Assembly: GCA_014380615.1 (NCBI GenBank)
Contig: JACMJM010000062.1
Coordinates: 1-64,000 of the forward strand
Length of the DNA: 64,000 nt
Reading direction: 5' to 3'
Source of the DNA: Sphingobacteriaceae bacterium
GTDB lineage: Bacteria > Bacteroidota > Bacteroidia > Sphingobacteriales > Sphingobacteriaceae
In this document: one piece after another, positions 45,812 to 54,312 of the stretch
How the letters are laid out: each line of letters opens with the position of its first letter
Position numbering within the stretch: position 1 is the first letter of the stretch
Notes under the pieces: model-generated
Databases searched by the model: none
What the model saw: the letters and a program-made list of their open reading frames with translations, nothing else
Told to the model about the DNA's origin: nothing
Translations under genes and position numbers: made by a program

Positions 45812-46627
45812 ATGGACGGCAGCCTCAATAAAGAAAAACCTGTTGTAATACTTAGAGCTTTTAGGGCTATAGACGACCCCGAGGCGTGCAGGTTATTTTT
45901 AGAAGGCCATGCTCATGTTTTAACAAGTATCGGAATAACAAAAGTTACATCTTCTAAAGACGAATGGACAACCAATCCGGCCGCTTTTGTCCTTATTGTC
46001 GAATCACTGGATCGAACGAAAGTATATGGAGGGGCAAGGGTACATGTTGCCGGGGGAAATGCGCCACTTCCAATTGAAGATGCTACGGGTGCTATAGATT
46101 CTTCGATTTACGATATTATTTGGGAATACGCACGGCAAGGTACAGGTGAGCTTTGCGGTTTGTGGAATTCGAGAGAGATAGCTGGTTATGGCATCGGGAG
46201 TATTTTTCTGATAAGGGCGGCTGTCGCTATTTCTTACCAGATCGGTTTGCAATCGCTGTTCGCTTTATGCGCCCCGTATACCATAAAACCCGGCGAATGC
46301 GTTGGCATGGAACTAGAGGGGAGGGTTGGGAACCAGGGCACATTTTATTACCCAAAGCTTGATTTATTGGCTACTACTATGGTGGTGAAGGATGTTCCGG
46401 TTTTGAGTAAAGCGCATCCTGAGGATAAAGAGGCGATATTCAAAATCAGAGAGAATTTGAATATTATCCGCCTGGAAGAACTCCGCAGAAAAGAAATCAC
46501 TATACACTATGAAACTAAGATAGAAAATCTCGACAAGTGGGATTTGCAGGACGCTATAGCAAACGCAAAAGAAAATCTTCTTAAATTTAAAGGGAAACCA
46601 GATGAGACTGATATAAATTTTCTTTAA
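45812..46627 (+). CDS. GNAT-fold acyltransferase, autoinducer-synthase-like
   Basis: A 271-aa protein from the ATG at 45812 (MDGSLNKEKPVVILRAFRA); a TTG at 45785 would add nine residues. The core fits an N-acyltransferase fold: ILRAFRAIDDPEACRLFLEG at the start, VYGGARVHV in strand 4, ELCGLWNSREIAGYGIGSIFLIRAAVAISYQIG in the CoA-binding region and a later LDLLATTMVVKD strand. The order of an E-L-x-x-L-W strand, a G-x-G-x-G/S turn and a long helix is like LuxI/FeeM-type acyl-amino-acid and acyl-homoserine-lactone synthases. About 60 residues of charged helix follow. It starts a plus-strand run with a methyltransferase (14 bp) and histidine kinase, so a diffusible signal is suggested. Both the substrate and this role are inference. 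Confidence 0.7.
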   Translation: MDGSLNKEKPVVILRAFRAIDDPEACRLFLEGHAHVLTSIGITKVTSSKDEWTTNPAAFVLIVESLDRTKVYGGARVHVAGGNAPLPIEDATGAIDSSIYDIIWEYARQGTGELCGLWNSREIAGYGIGSIFLIRAAVAISYQIGLQSLFALCAPYTIKPGECVGMELEGRVGNQGTFYYPKLDLLATTMVVKDVPVLSKAHPEDKEAIFKIRENLNIIRLEELRRKEITIHYETKIENLDKWDLQDAIANAKENLLKFKGKPDETDINFL

Positions 46628-46641
46628 TAACATACAACATC

Positions 46642-47406
46642 ATGCCTGATAAACATTATGACAGTGCCTATCTGGAAGACACCGGCAGGGCTTTAAAAAA
46701 CATTAAGGAACAATCGTATACTGCCTTTAAACAAATAGAACAAGGTGTAATTATTGATTTAGGTTGCGGTACGGGTTTAGATGCCCATCGATTAACCGAG
46801 ATCACACCCGAAAGCGTAAAGGTTGTAGGAATAGATCATGATGCCGATATGCTGAATAAAGCAAAACTCGATGCTGCTGATACAGAAAGGCTGGAGTTTA
46901 TACTTTCTGAAGCCTGTCCTTTAGATTTTGATAATAATTCTATTTCGGGATTACGTTCCGAGAGAATGATTCAACATCTTGCCGAACCCGAAAAGGTGGT
47001 AGAAGAAATTTACCGGGTGCTTCATGAAAATGCTCCCCTTGTTATTGTCGAAACAGATTGGCGTAGCTTGTCTTTTTATACCGGCCATCCTTCGATTGAG
47101 AAAAAAGTAAATGACTATTTAACAGAAGTAAAAGTTAAGAACGGGACGGCAGCACGCAACCTAACAACTTACTTAAATAGAATAAAGTTTAGTAATATTA
47201 CGCTCGAAGTATGCCCCGTTGTATTAAGATCCATTAAAGAAGCAAACGATTATTTATGGTTTGAAAAAATACTGAATGAAGCTGCACATTTAGGATACGT
47301 TACTGAACAAGAAAGAGATAAGTTTTATGATAACTTAAAGCTTGCAGATCATTTAAAGTACTTTGTTTGCGCTATCAATTTAGTAATTGTTACCTGTAAT
47401 AAATAA
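46642..47406 (+). CDS. SAM-dependent class I methyltransferase
   Basis: A 254-aa cytoplasmic protein. The SAM-binding motif I is DLGCGTG (39-45), motif II is VVGIDHDADML (71-81), and motif IV-like SISGLRSERMIQHL is the position normally read as YDLI..R..L. The C-terminal part is unlike a DNA methylase, so small-molecule or lipid methylation is likely. It lies 14 bp after the acyltransferase and 5 bp before the 7TM kinase, which indicates one transcript. The context suggests that the acylated product is methylated. Confidence 0.85.
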   Translation: MPDKHYDSAYLEDTGRALKNIKEQSYTAFKQIEQGVIIDLGCGTGLDAHRLTEITPESVKVVGIDHDADMLNKAKLDAADTERLEFILSEACPLDFDNNSISGLRSERMIQHLAEPEKVVEEIYRVLHENAPLVIVETDWRSLSFYTGHPSIEKKVNDYLTEVKVKNGTAARNLTTYLNRIKFSNITLEVCPVVLRSIKEANDYLWFEKILNEAAHLGYVTEQERDKFYDNLKLADHLKYFVCAINLVIVTCNK

Positions 47407-47411
47407 TAAAT

Positions 47412-49559
47412 ATGAGCAAAAACTTCAATCTTTTATTTGTCATTTTACTATGCTTTCTGAATGTTGAGGGCAATACCATCATAGCAGATTCTAAAAAGAC
47501 AAAATTATTTGGGAAAGATTTATGGATATTAAAAAGCCAGGGGGAGATAACTTTTGATCAGGTTCTAAAATCAAAAGATTTTAAACAAAATACACAAGAA
47601 GTGCCCAATCTGGGGATATCTGCATCAAGTGTTTGGCTGAGGTTTGAACTAACTAATCACAATGCAAAATCTAACCTTTTGTTGCATGTTGCTTACCCCA
47701 TCTTAGATGAGGTAGAGTTATATATTCCGGGAAAAAACGGAGGCTATAAAAGCATGTTGTTAGGAGAGATTAAGAAGTTTGAAGAACGGAAATTTCAGCA
47801 CCCTGACTATATTTTTAATTTAGACATCAGCGAAAATGAAACTAAAACATACTACCTGCGAGTCAAAAGTGCCGAGCATCTAATTCTCCCGATTTCTATA
47901 AGTCAGTCAACTTATCTCTGGGAGGGATTAAGTAAAGAAAATGTTATTACGGGGATTTTTTTAGGGGCGGTAGTGATAATGTTTTTATACAACCTGTTTA
48001 TCTTTTTTTCTGTTAAAGACAAAAGTTATTTTTATTATGTAATTTACGTTGCATCAGTAGGGTTTACCCAAATAGGAATCAAGGGCTTTACATTTCAGTA
48101 TTTATGGCCAAACAGTCCGGCATTCGAGCTTAAAAGTGTGATTCTTTTCGCCTGTATTAGTGGTATCGCAGCCCTGTTATTTACACAAAACTTCCTTCAT
48201 ACAAAACAAACGGCTAAAAAGTCGCATATTTTCATGCATGTCATTATAGCCTTGTTAGTAATTTCATTTGTAGCCACAAGTTTTGGCTTTGAGCAATTTG
48301 GTTTTCAATTAATGCAAGTCACAACCAGTATTTTTGCCATAACTATTTTGGTTGTTTCTTTCTTAGTTATGCGTGATGGATACGCACCCGCCCGATTTGT
48401 TTTTTCTTCCTGGTCTGTTTTGTTATTTGGAGCTATAATTTTTGCTCTTAAAGATTATAGTATTTTGCCTTATAATACATTCACCAGTTATTCTATGCAG
48501 GGAGCCTCGGTAATCGAAATGGCTTTACTATCCTTCGGTCTTGCAGACAGGATAAACATTCTTAAAAAGGAAAAAGAAGCTTCACAGGCCCAGGCACTGG
48601 CGGTAGCAAAAGAAAACGAGCGCATTATCAGGGAGCAAAATGTGGTGTTAGAATCTAAAGTTAAAGAGCGGACAGTAGAGCTGGAAGCTTCAAATAGTGA
48701 ATTAAGCACAACTTTAGACGATCTTAAACAGGCACAAATGCAGTTAGTCGAGTCAGAAAAAATGGCTTCCCTCGGACAGCTTACTGCTGGTATTGCGCAT
48801 GAAATAAATAACCCCATAAACTTTGTAACCTCCAATGTCGCCCCGCTTCAGCGAGATGTTAATATTTTGATTGACGCGATTTCTACTATGGAAAATTTCA
48901 GTACTTCGGGCGATTCGGTGGAAGAGAAGCAAAAACAAATTGAGGATTATAAAGAGGAAATCGACTATGATTATTTGAAAATTGAGATTTCACATCTTCT
49001 AAAGGGAATTAACGAAGGTGCGTCGCGTACGGCCGAAATAGTAAAAGGACTAAGGGTGTTTTCAAGATTAGATGAAGATGATTTGAAAGTGGCCGATATT
49101 CACGAAGGACTTGAGTCGACGCTGGTTATAGCGAATAACCTTTTGAACGGAATTAAAGTTACTAAAGATTACTCGGAGCTTCCGATGATAGAATCTTATC
49201 CTGGAAAATTGAATCAGGTATTCCTGAATATATTGTCGAACGCAACTCATGCAATTAATAAAAGGTACGGTGAAGGCTCGGGCCAGGGCGAACTGATTAT
49301 TAAAACTATGCGTAACGAGAACCATCTTTTAATTAGTATTGCTGATAACGGGACTGGCATGGACGAGAATACCCAAAAGAAAATATTTGAGCCTTTTTTT
49401 ACAACTAAGGATGTTGGTGAAGGCACAGGTTTAGGGATGTCTATAGCCTATAATACAATTAAAAGGCATAACGGAACTCTCGTTGTAAAATCTCAGGCGG
49501 GCAAAGGTTCAGAATTTATTATAGATTTACCCATCACAAAGAAAATAAGTGAAACTTAA
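47412..49559 (+). CDS. 7TMR-DISM histidine kinase
   Basis: A 715-aa sensor. Residues 1-20 are a signal sequence; 30-165 match the extracellular 7TMR-DISMED2 sugar-/small-molecule-binding domain (SSVWLRFELTNHN, LLLHVAYPILDEVELY); 180-380 hold seven transmembrane helices; 385-450 are a coiled coil; the HisKA box has His463 (TAGIAHEINNPINF); and the ATPase domain has N, G1 (ADNGTGMD) and G2 (GTGLGMS) boxes near the end. The pattern is a membrane receptor that autophosphorylates in response to an extracellular ligand. It lies 5 bp after the methyltransferase, so the signal-making and sensing genes are probably coupled. Confidence 0.93.
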   Translation: MSKNFNLLFVILLCFLNVEGNTIIADSKKTKLFGKDLWILKSQGEITFDQVLKSKDFKQNTQEVPNLGISASSVWLRFELTNHNAKSNLLLHVAYPILDEVELYIPGKNGGYKSMLLGEIKKFEERKFQHPDYIFNLDISENETKTYYLRVKSAEHLILPISISQSTYLWEGLSKENVITGIFLGAVVIMFLYNLFIFFSVKDKSYFYYVIYVASVGFTQIGIKGFTFQYLWPNSPAFELKSVILFACISGIAALLFTQNFLHTKQTAKKSHIFMHVIIALLVISFVATSFGFEQFGFQLMQVTTSIFAITILVVSFLVMRDGYAPARFVFSSWSVLLFGAIIFALKDYSILPYNTFTSYSMQGASVIEMALLSFGLADRINILKKEKEASQAQALAVAKENERIIREQNVVLESKVKERTVELEASNSELSTTLDDLKQAQMQLVESEKMASLGQLTAGIAHEINNPINFVTSNVAPLQRDVNILIDAISTMENFSTSGDSVEEKQKQIEDYKEEIDYDYLKIEISHLLKGINEGASRTAEIVKGLRVFSRLDEDDLKVADIHEGLESTLVIANNLLNGIKVTKDYSELPMIESYPGKLNQVFLNILSNATHAINKRYGEGSGQGELIIKTMRNENHLLISIADNGTGMDENTQKKIFEPFFTTKDVGEGTGLGMSIAYNTIKRHNGTLVVKSQAGKGSEFIIDLPITKKISET

Positions 49560-49668
49560 TTATTTTCTTTGTGGTATAAACCGCTTACATCTGTCTGTTA
49601 CTTATGGGATTAAAAAAATAATTATAATGGATGAAATTAGTGAAAGCCATTGTTAAGCCAGTTTAGAA

Positions 49669-50754
49669 ATGTCCGAAAAAATTAAGATTTTATATGTTGA
49701 CGATGAGGTGAATAACCTTGTGGGCTTTAAGGCGTCATTCAGGCTTGACTACGATATACTTGTAGCCGAAAATACTTCCCTGGCTGTAGAAATACTTACT
49801 AAGCATTCGGATATTAGAATAATCTTTTGCGATCAGCGGATGCCTGATAAAACCGGCGTTGAGTTTTTCGAAGAAATCCGAAGCTGGTTCCCTCATCCCA
49901 TACGGATTCTTATAACGGGATATACCGATATTGAGGCTGTAATTAGTGCTATAAACCGGGGCCATATTTTTCGTTATGTAAAAAAGCCTTGGGCAGATGC
50001 TGATATTATTTCGGCGATAGAAGAGGCGCACAAGTTTTTTACAGCCAATACTCTGCTTGCGATTAAAAACGAAGAATTGCAAAAGGCTTACAATGAACTG
50101 GATAAATTCGCCTACAGTGTAAGTCATGATATCAGGGGCCCTTTATCGGGATTAATGGGAGCTATAAAAGTGGTGAAGCATTTAGATAGTGTTTCTGAAA
50201 TTAAAGAGATGCTTTCACTTATGGAGAACTCGGTAAAAAAACTGGATACTTTTATTTTGAGTATGCACGATTATTATACTTTACAGCGGGGAGAGCTTCG
50301 AATTAAAGAGATTGATATAGAACAGGTTCTGGCAGATTTAAAAGATATTCATCATGCTAATATAGCGGCTAATAACGTAGATTTTACTGTCAATATAAAC
50401 CAGCTTGAGCCTTTCTGGTGTGATGAAATTACCTTAAAACTTATCCTCAACAATCTCATCTCCAATGCTATAAAGTATCAGAAGCAAGGTAATGAGAATA
50501 AGTGGATCGAGCTAAATATCGAGATAGGGAAGGGGCAGGCCACTATTTATGTTAAAGATAACGGGATAGGAATTCCGGAGAATTATCTCAGTGAAATATT
50601 TAACCTCTTTTTCAGAGCCAGCACACAGGATGCCGGATCAGGATTTGGCTTATATAATGTTAAGGATGCTTTGTTGAAACTGAATGGTGGTATAAAAGTA
50701 AGTTCTGTTTTGGGCGAGGGTGCGGTATTTAAGGTTACAATTCCTAATAAATAA
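49669..50754 (+). CDS. Receiver-histidine kinase hybrid
   Basis: A 361-aa cytoplasmic protein. A receiver domain (residues 1-120) has the acidic pair DD at 11-12, the phosphoacceptor Asp55 (FCDQRMPDKTGVEF) and Lys in VKKPW. A HisKA domain has His153 (YSVSHDIRGPLSG), followed by an ATPase domain with a DNGIGIPENY G1 box and GSGFGLYNV G2 box. The receiver at the N-terminus suggests it acts in a phosphorelay below the 7TM kinase. It follows that gene by 109 bp, and the next receiver overlaps its stop by one base. Confidence 0.93.
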   Translation: MSEKIKILYVDDEVNNLVGFKASFRLDYDILVAENTSLAVEILTKHSDIRIIFCDQRMPDKTGVEFFEEIRSWFPHPIRILITGYTDIEAVISAINRGHIFRYVKKPWADADIISAIEEAHKFFTANTLLAIKNEELQKAYNELDKFAYSVSHDIRGPLSGLMGAIKVVKHLDSVSEIKEMLSLMENSVKKLDTFILSMHDYYTLQRGELRIKEIDIEQVLADLKDIHHANIAANNVDFTVNINQLEPFWCDEITLKLILNNLISNAIKYQKQGNENKWIELNIEIGKGQATIYVKDNGIGIPENYLSEIFNLFFRASTQDAGSGFGLYNVKDALLKLNGGIKVSSVLGEGAVFKVTIPNK

Positions 50755-51170
50755 TGAAAATAAAGCAGGCTAATTTTATAATTGTTGACGATAGTGAGCT
50801 GGATTGTTTTATCGCCGAAAAACTGGTGAAACATTCTGGAATGAGCAACAAAGTTATAAGTTTCTTAAGGGCTGAAGACGCTCTGGATTTTGTTAAGGGA
50901 AACCCGTTTCCGACAGACCAGATGCTTACCGTTATATTGCTCGATATTTTGATGCCGATTATGAGTGGGATAGATTTTGTTGAAGAATTTGAAAAATTAC
51001 CCGCCGATGTACAGAAAAAATATATAATCGTAGCCTTTACTTCCTCGATGAATAAAAAAGACATGGCTACTATGCAAAGTTTTAAATCAGTAAAGTGCCT
51101 TTACGACAAGCCTCTTAGCCCGGAGGTGTTATCAACTTTATTAGATGATACCGTTTTGTTTCCTGAATAA
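50754..51170 (+). CDS. Single-domain response regulator of the signalling cluster
   Basis: A 138-aa receiver with the start inside the TAA of the preceding kinase (TAATGA, one-base overlap), so translation is coupled. The acidic pair is VDDSE (11-14), the phosphoacceptor is Asp64 (ILLDILMPIMSG) and the Lys is in LYDKPLSP. There is no DNA-binding domain, so the output must be by protein interaction or by passing the phosphate on. It faces the 154-aa receiver gene at a gap of 2 bp. Confidence 0.93.
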   Translation: MKIKQANFIIVDDSELDCFIAEKLVKHSGMSNKVISFLRAEDALDFVKGNPFPTDQMLTVILLDILMPIMSGIDFVEEFEKLPADVQKKYIIVAFTSSMNKKDMATMQSFKSVKCLYDKPLSPEVLSTLLDDTVLFPE

Positions 51171-51172
51171 TC

Positions 51173-51637
51173 TCAGGAAAGTAATTTTTGCCTCAAAAGA
51201 AATTCAAACTGGTCGTTAGAAACAACTAGTTTTTCGTTCATCTCTTTGATTTTAATTCTTTCTTCATAAACGTCAAACGCCCTCAGGATAGTCATATCTA
51301 ACTCCTCCTCGTTCCAGGGTTTCGAAAGGTAGTGAAATATCTTCCCTTTATTAACGGCATCAACTACCGCACTCATGTCAGCATATCCTGTTAAAAGAAT
51401 ACGCATAGGGTCGGGATTTTTTTCCAAAACCTTTTCCAAAAATTCCACCCCGGTCATGTTTGGCATACGCTGGTCGGTAATAATAATGTCAACGTGTTTG
51501 CTTTCTATTATTTTCATTGCCTCATCACCGCTCAATGCTATTAACACATTGTACTTAATACGGAAGTTAGCTTTAAACGAAACCAGATTGTTTTCCTCAT
51601 CGTCAACATAAAGTATGGTAATCTTTTTTTCTGGCAT
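51173..51637 (-). CDS. Response regulator with short helical tail
   Basis: A 154-aa protein with a receiver domain (VDDEEN at 11-16, Asp55 in IITDQRMPNMTGVEF, Lys in LSKPWNEE), followed by a coiled segment (EERIKIKEMNEKLVVS). The receiver is a close paralogue of the one in the hybrid kinase at 49669, with matching NNLVSFKANFRIKYNVL-type sequence. No output domain. It is convergent with the receiver at 50754 and divergent from no gene; the membrane kinase at 51729-53039 lies 91 bp upstream on the same strand and may be its partner. Confidence 0.9.
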   Translation of the reverse strand: MPEKKITILYVDDEENNLVSFKANFRIKYNVLIALSGDEAMKIIESKHVDIIITDQRMPNMTGVEFLEKVLEKNPDPMRILLTGYADMSAVVDAVNKGKIFHYLSKPWNEEELDMTILRAFDVYEERIKIKEMNEKLVVSNDQFEFLLRQKLLS

Positions 51638-51728
51638 GATTTTATATATAAGTAATAATCCGCTCTTTGTACGTTAATATATACATTTTGTTGGCATAAA
51701 TAAATATATTTTTAGGTTTTAACATAAA

Positions 51729-53039
51729 TCAGACAATTAAAAAGGACGGTTTTTTGAAATGAACAAAAAATTTAGTGCCTTTTCCCGGCTCGCTTTCAAA
51801 CCCAATACGGCCGTTTTGTATCTCAGTAAATTCTTTGCATAATACCAAACCTAAGCCCGCGCCTTTTTCATTTTTGGTGCCATAACTGGATTTTCCTTTT
51901 AAAGAAAATATTTCACCTTGTTGTGATTTAGAAATCCCCTTTCCGTTATCGCATACAGTAATTACGATATCAGTTCCGTCGTCAATTGCTGATATGCTGA
52001 TTTCTCCGCCTGGCTGGGTGAATTTTATGGAGTTGTTTAGAATATTACGAATAATTATTTCCAGCATATCCACATCGGCCCGTACTTCTAAGGCCCCAGA
52101 AATGTCGTTTTTTAGAATAATTCCTTTTTTCATTGCCGTTTCCTCCTGAATTTGAATTGTTGCCTTCAGGGAGTCAGCCAGGTTCAACGTTTTTAGGTTT
52201 ACGGCTACACCTTCCATTTGTGCTCTGGTCCACGAAAGTAAATTGGAGAGCATTTGCCCGGTGTTTTGGGTTTTTTTAAGAAGGTCTGTTTCAATAAGCT
52301 TCTTTTCTTCCTGGGTTAATTTAGCATCCGATAAAACTTCAAGATAGCTTTGTATAGAATTTAAAGGCGATCGCAAATCATGGGCTATAATTGAAAGTAA
52401 CTTGTTCTTTGTTTCATTTGATTTTTCCAGTTCAAAAGCCTTTTGCTCTACTGCCCGTTTCTCCAAATTGTAATGGTGGCGGATGTATTTAGTTATCGCG
52501 TAGATTAATAATACCACCATTGCATAGGTAATAAACAGGTCGGCATGTCGGCCTTCGGCCGAGGCATAGGTGTATGTTATGAGTTCAGGATACTTAAATT
52601 GAACTAAAAGCAGCATCAATACCAACACGATATTCAAAGTGATCCAGGATGTGTATTGCCTTGGCGGAACCACGGCCATTATCAAAAACAGGGAGGCGAT
52701 AAAGATCATCAGGGTAGGCCCGTCAATCCCAGAATTATAATAGAAGTTAACAGCAAACAACAGGTTACTCAATATCCCGTAAAGTGTAATATTTAAGTGC
52801 GACTTCTTTTTATAGCGTGAATAGTAATAAGAAATTAATACCAGAAGGCAAACCACCAACATTATGAATGCCAGTTCTTTGAGTTGAATAAGGAGATTAA
52901 ACGGTACGGAGAATGCAAGTGCTGCAACCGACAGAATGCAAACCGCATGAAAAATTCGTGCTTCAAGAGGCTGTTCGCTGTCTTTGCCAACCAGCCGATC
53001 CCATAATGTGGTATTTTTTTGCGGGTTCAAATCCTTCAA
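51729..53039 (-). CDS. Membrane sensor histidine kinase
   Basis: A 436-aa protein. Residues 1-30 are cytoplasmic, 30-182 contain about six transmembrane helices in three hairpins, 185-210 form a coiled linker, and HisKA has His220 (LLSIIAHDLRSPLNS). The ATPase domain has N-box NILNNSIKFTQPGGE, CDNGKGI and GAGLGLVLCKEF. There is no obvious extracellular sensor domain, so the membrane domain itself is probably the sensor. The phosphoacceptor of its pair may be the receiver gene 91 bp downstream on the same strand. Confidence 0.92.
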   Translation of the reverse strand: MKDLNPQKNTTLWDRLVGKDSEQPLEARIFHAVCILSVAALAFSVPFNLLIQLKELAFIMLVVCLLVLISYYYSRYKKKSHLNITLYGILSNLLFAVNFYYNSGIDGPTLMIFIASLFLIMAVVPPRQYTSWITLNIVLVLMLLLVQFKYPELITYTYASAEGRHADLFITYAMVVLLIYAITKYIRHHYNLEKRAVEQKAFELEKSNETKNKLLSIIAHDLRSPLNSIQSYLEVLSDAKLTQEEKKLIETDLLKKTQNTGQMLSNLLSWTRAQMEGVAVNLKTLNLADSLKATIQIQEETAMKKGIILKNDISGALEVRADVDMLEIIIRNILNNSIKFTQPGGEISISAIDDGTDIVITVCDNGKGISKSQQGEIFSLKGKSSYGTKNEKGAGLGLVLCKEFTEIQNGRIGFESEPGKGTKFFVHFKKPSFLIV

Positions 53040-53179
53040 TCATGAGTGCTGATGAATTGTACGGATATTAATTTTTAAAGTTGTACTTCTGTTTTAGACG
53101 TGATACAGAAAAACAATTTGCATTCAGGTACACTTTTATTAATTCCAGCGTTAATATTTAATCTCTAAAACACACAACG

Positions 53180-53788
53180 ATGAAAAGAATAACTTTGTTA
53201 GCGTTGGCCATACTCCCGTTTCTGGGTTGTGGAGGCTTAAACAAGCAGACCAATCAATTAAAGGCACTCGAAGATTGTAAATATGAAATCACCTCTGCGG
53301 ATAGTATTTCTGTTGCCAACATAAACGTTAAAGACCTTATCGGAAAAGATAAATTGGATTTGGTGAAAATGCCGCGGCTGGCCTTGGCCTTATTAAGAAA
53401 AAATGTGCCTCTCAAAGCCCGGGTAAATTTGGTAATTAATAACCCCACCAATCAGTTAGCGGCAATCAATCAATTCGAATACAAAGTGCTAATTAAAAAC
53501 CGCGAACTGGCTGGTGGATTCGTCAATCAGAAAATTGTGGTAAGCCCTCATGGTGGTACCACAAGCGTTCCGATACATATCAACTCGAATATATACGAGG
53601 TTTTATCTGATGATAAAGCTATGGATGCCATCTACGACTTTCTTATAGGTGCGGGTGATAACACGAAAGAGCGTAAGGGTAACCTCACTATAAAAATTAA
53701 ACCAACGCTAACCTTAGGGAACAAACAGATCCAATATCCGGGTTATATCACCATTGATAAGGAAGTAAGCAGTAAGATTTTATTGTAA
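53180..53788 (+). CDS. LEA-type (WHy-like) lipoprotein
   Basis: A 202-aa protein with a lipoprotein signal peptide: a hydrophobic core and an LPFLGC lipobox, so it is attached to a membrane by Cys17. The mature domain resembles the water-stress/LEA type 2 beta-sandwich (LKARVNLVINNPTNQLAAINQFEYKV, KNRELAGGFVNQ, VVSPHGGTTSVPIHI). Members of this family are thought to help tolerate desiccation or bind lipids. It is transcribed divergently from the membrane kinase (141-bp gap). Two closely following features in the intergenic region are repeats, not genes. Confidence 0.8.
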   Translation: MKRITLLALAILPFLGCGGLNKQTNQLKALEDCKYEITSADSISVANINVKDLIGKDKLDLVKMPRLALALLRKNVPLKARVNLVINNPTNQLAAINQFEYKVLIKNRELAGGFVNQKIVVSPHGGTTSVPIHINSNIYEVLSDDKAMDAIYDFLIGAGDNTKERKGNLTIKIKPTLTLGNKQIQYPGYITIDKEVSSKILL

Positions 53789-53809
53789 ATTCTAAATCAA
53801 GGTTAGAGA

Positions 53810-54093
53810 AGGGTGTCTCAAATTCGTCAAAAAATATATTTTTGAGGCTACGAAGACACAAAGCCACGAAGGTGTCCTCCACGCCTACAAATTCTGCGAT
53901 ATACCTTCCCTTCTTTGCGTGTTTTATCTTTGCGTTCTTTGCGTGAAAAAAAAAGTGGGGTCACCAGGAAACGCCTCTGAACTACCAATAGGAAGTTTTA
54001 ACTTGTGCCTTCGAGCCTTCGTGGCCATACTAATATTTTGAGGCCACAAAGTCACAAAGATTTACTGAAAAGACAACAAATTTGAAACACCCT
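53810..54093. mobile_element. MITE-like mosaic element with imperfect terminal inverted repeats
   Basis: The ends AGGGTGTCTCAAATTCGTC (53810-53828) and GACAACAAATTTGAAACACC (54072-54091, continuing CT) are imperfect inverted repeats over about 20 bp. The interior is made of short host-repeat words (CCACGAAGG, CACAAAG, CTTTGCGTG) also seen in the 139-bp repeats at 32.7 kb and in both orientations. There is no transposase. This occupies most of the 524-bp non-coding gap before glutamine synthetase. Confidence 0.55.
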
Positions 54094-54236
54094 GTTTAGG
54101 GTAAAAAAGTATCCAGATTTTTTATTACCAGATATTTATTCCACTAACCCAAAAATCTTTTTCAGTGATTTCCCTAACGTAATTGGCAAATCTTTAAAAA
54201 ATTATCTTTTTTTTTCGAAAAAATCAAAGATTATTC

Positions 54237-54244
54237 TAATTTCG
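54237..54244 (+). promoter_or_regulatory. -7-like element upstream of the glutamine synthetase II gene
   Basis: TAATTTCG matches the Bacteroidota TAnnTTTG consensus at seven of eight positions and lies 69 bp before the ATG. No clear -33 element. Confidence 0.3.
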
Positions 54245-54312
54245 TGCATTAATCATTGAATATTTTAATTCTTTAACGCAAATTTGCAACCTGATTACCC
54301 AAACAATTAAAA

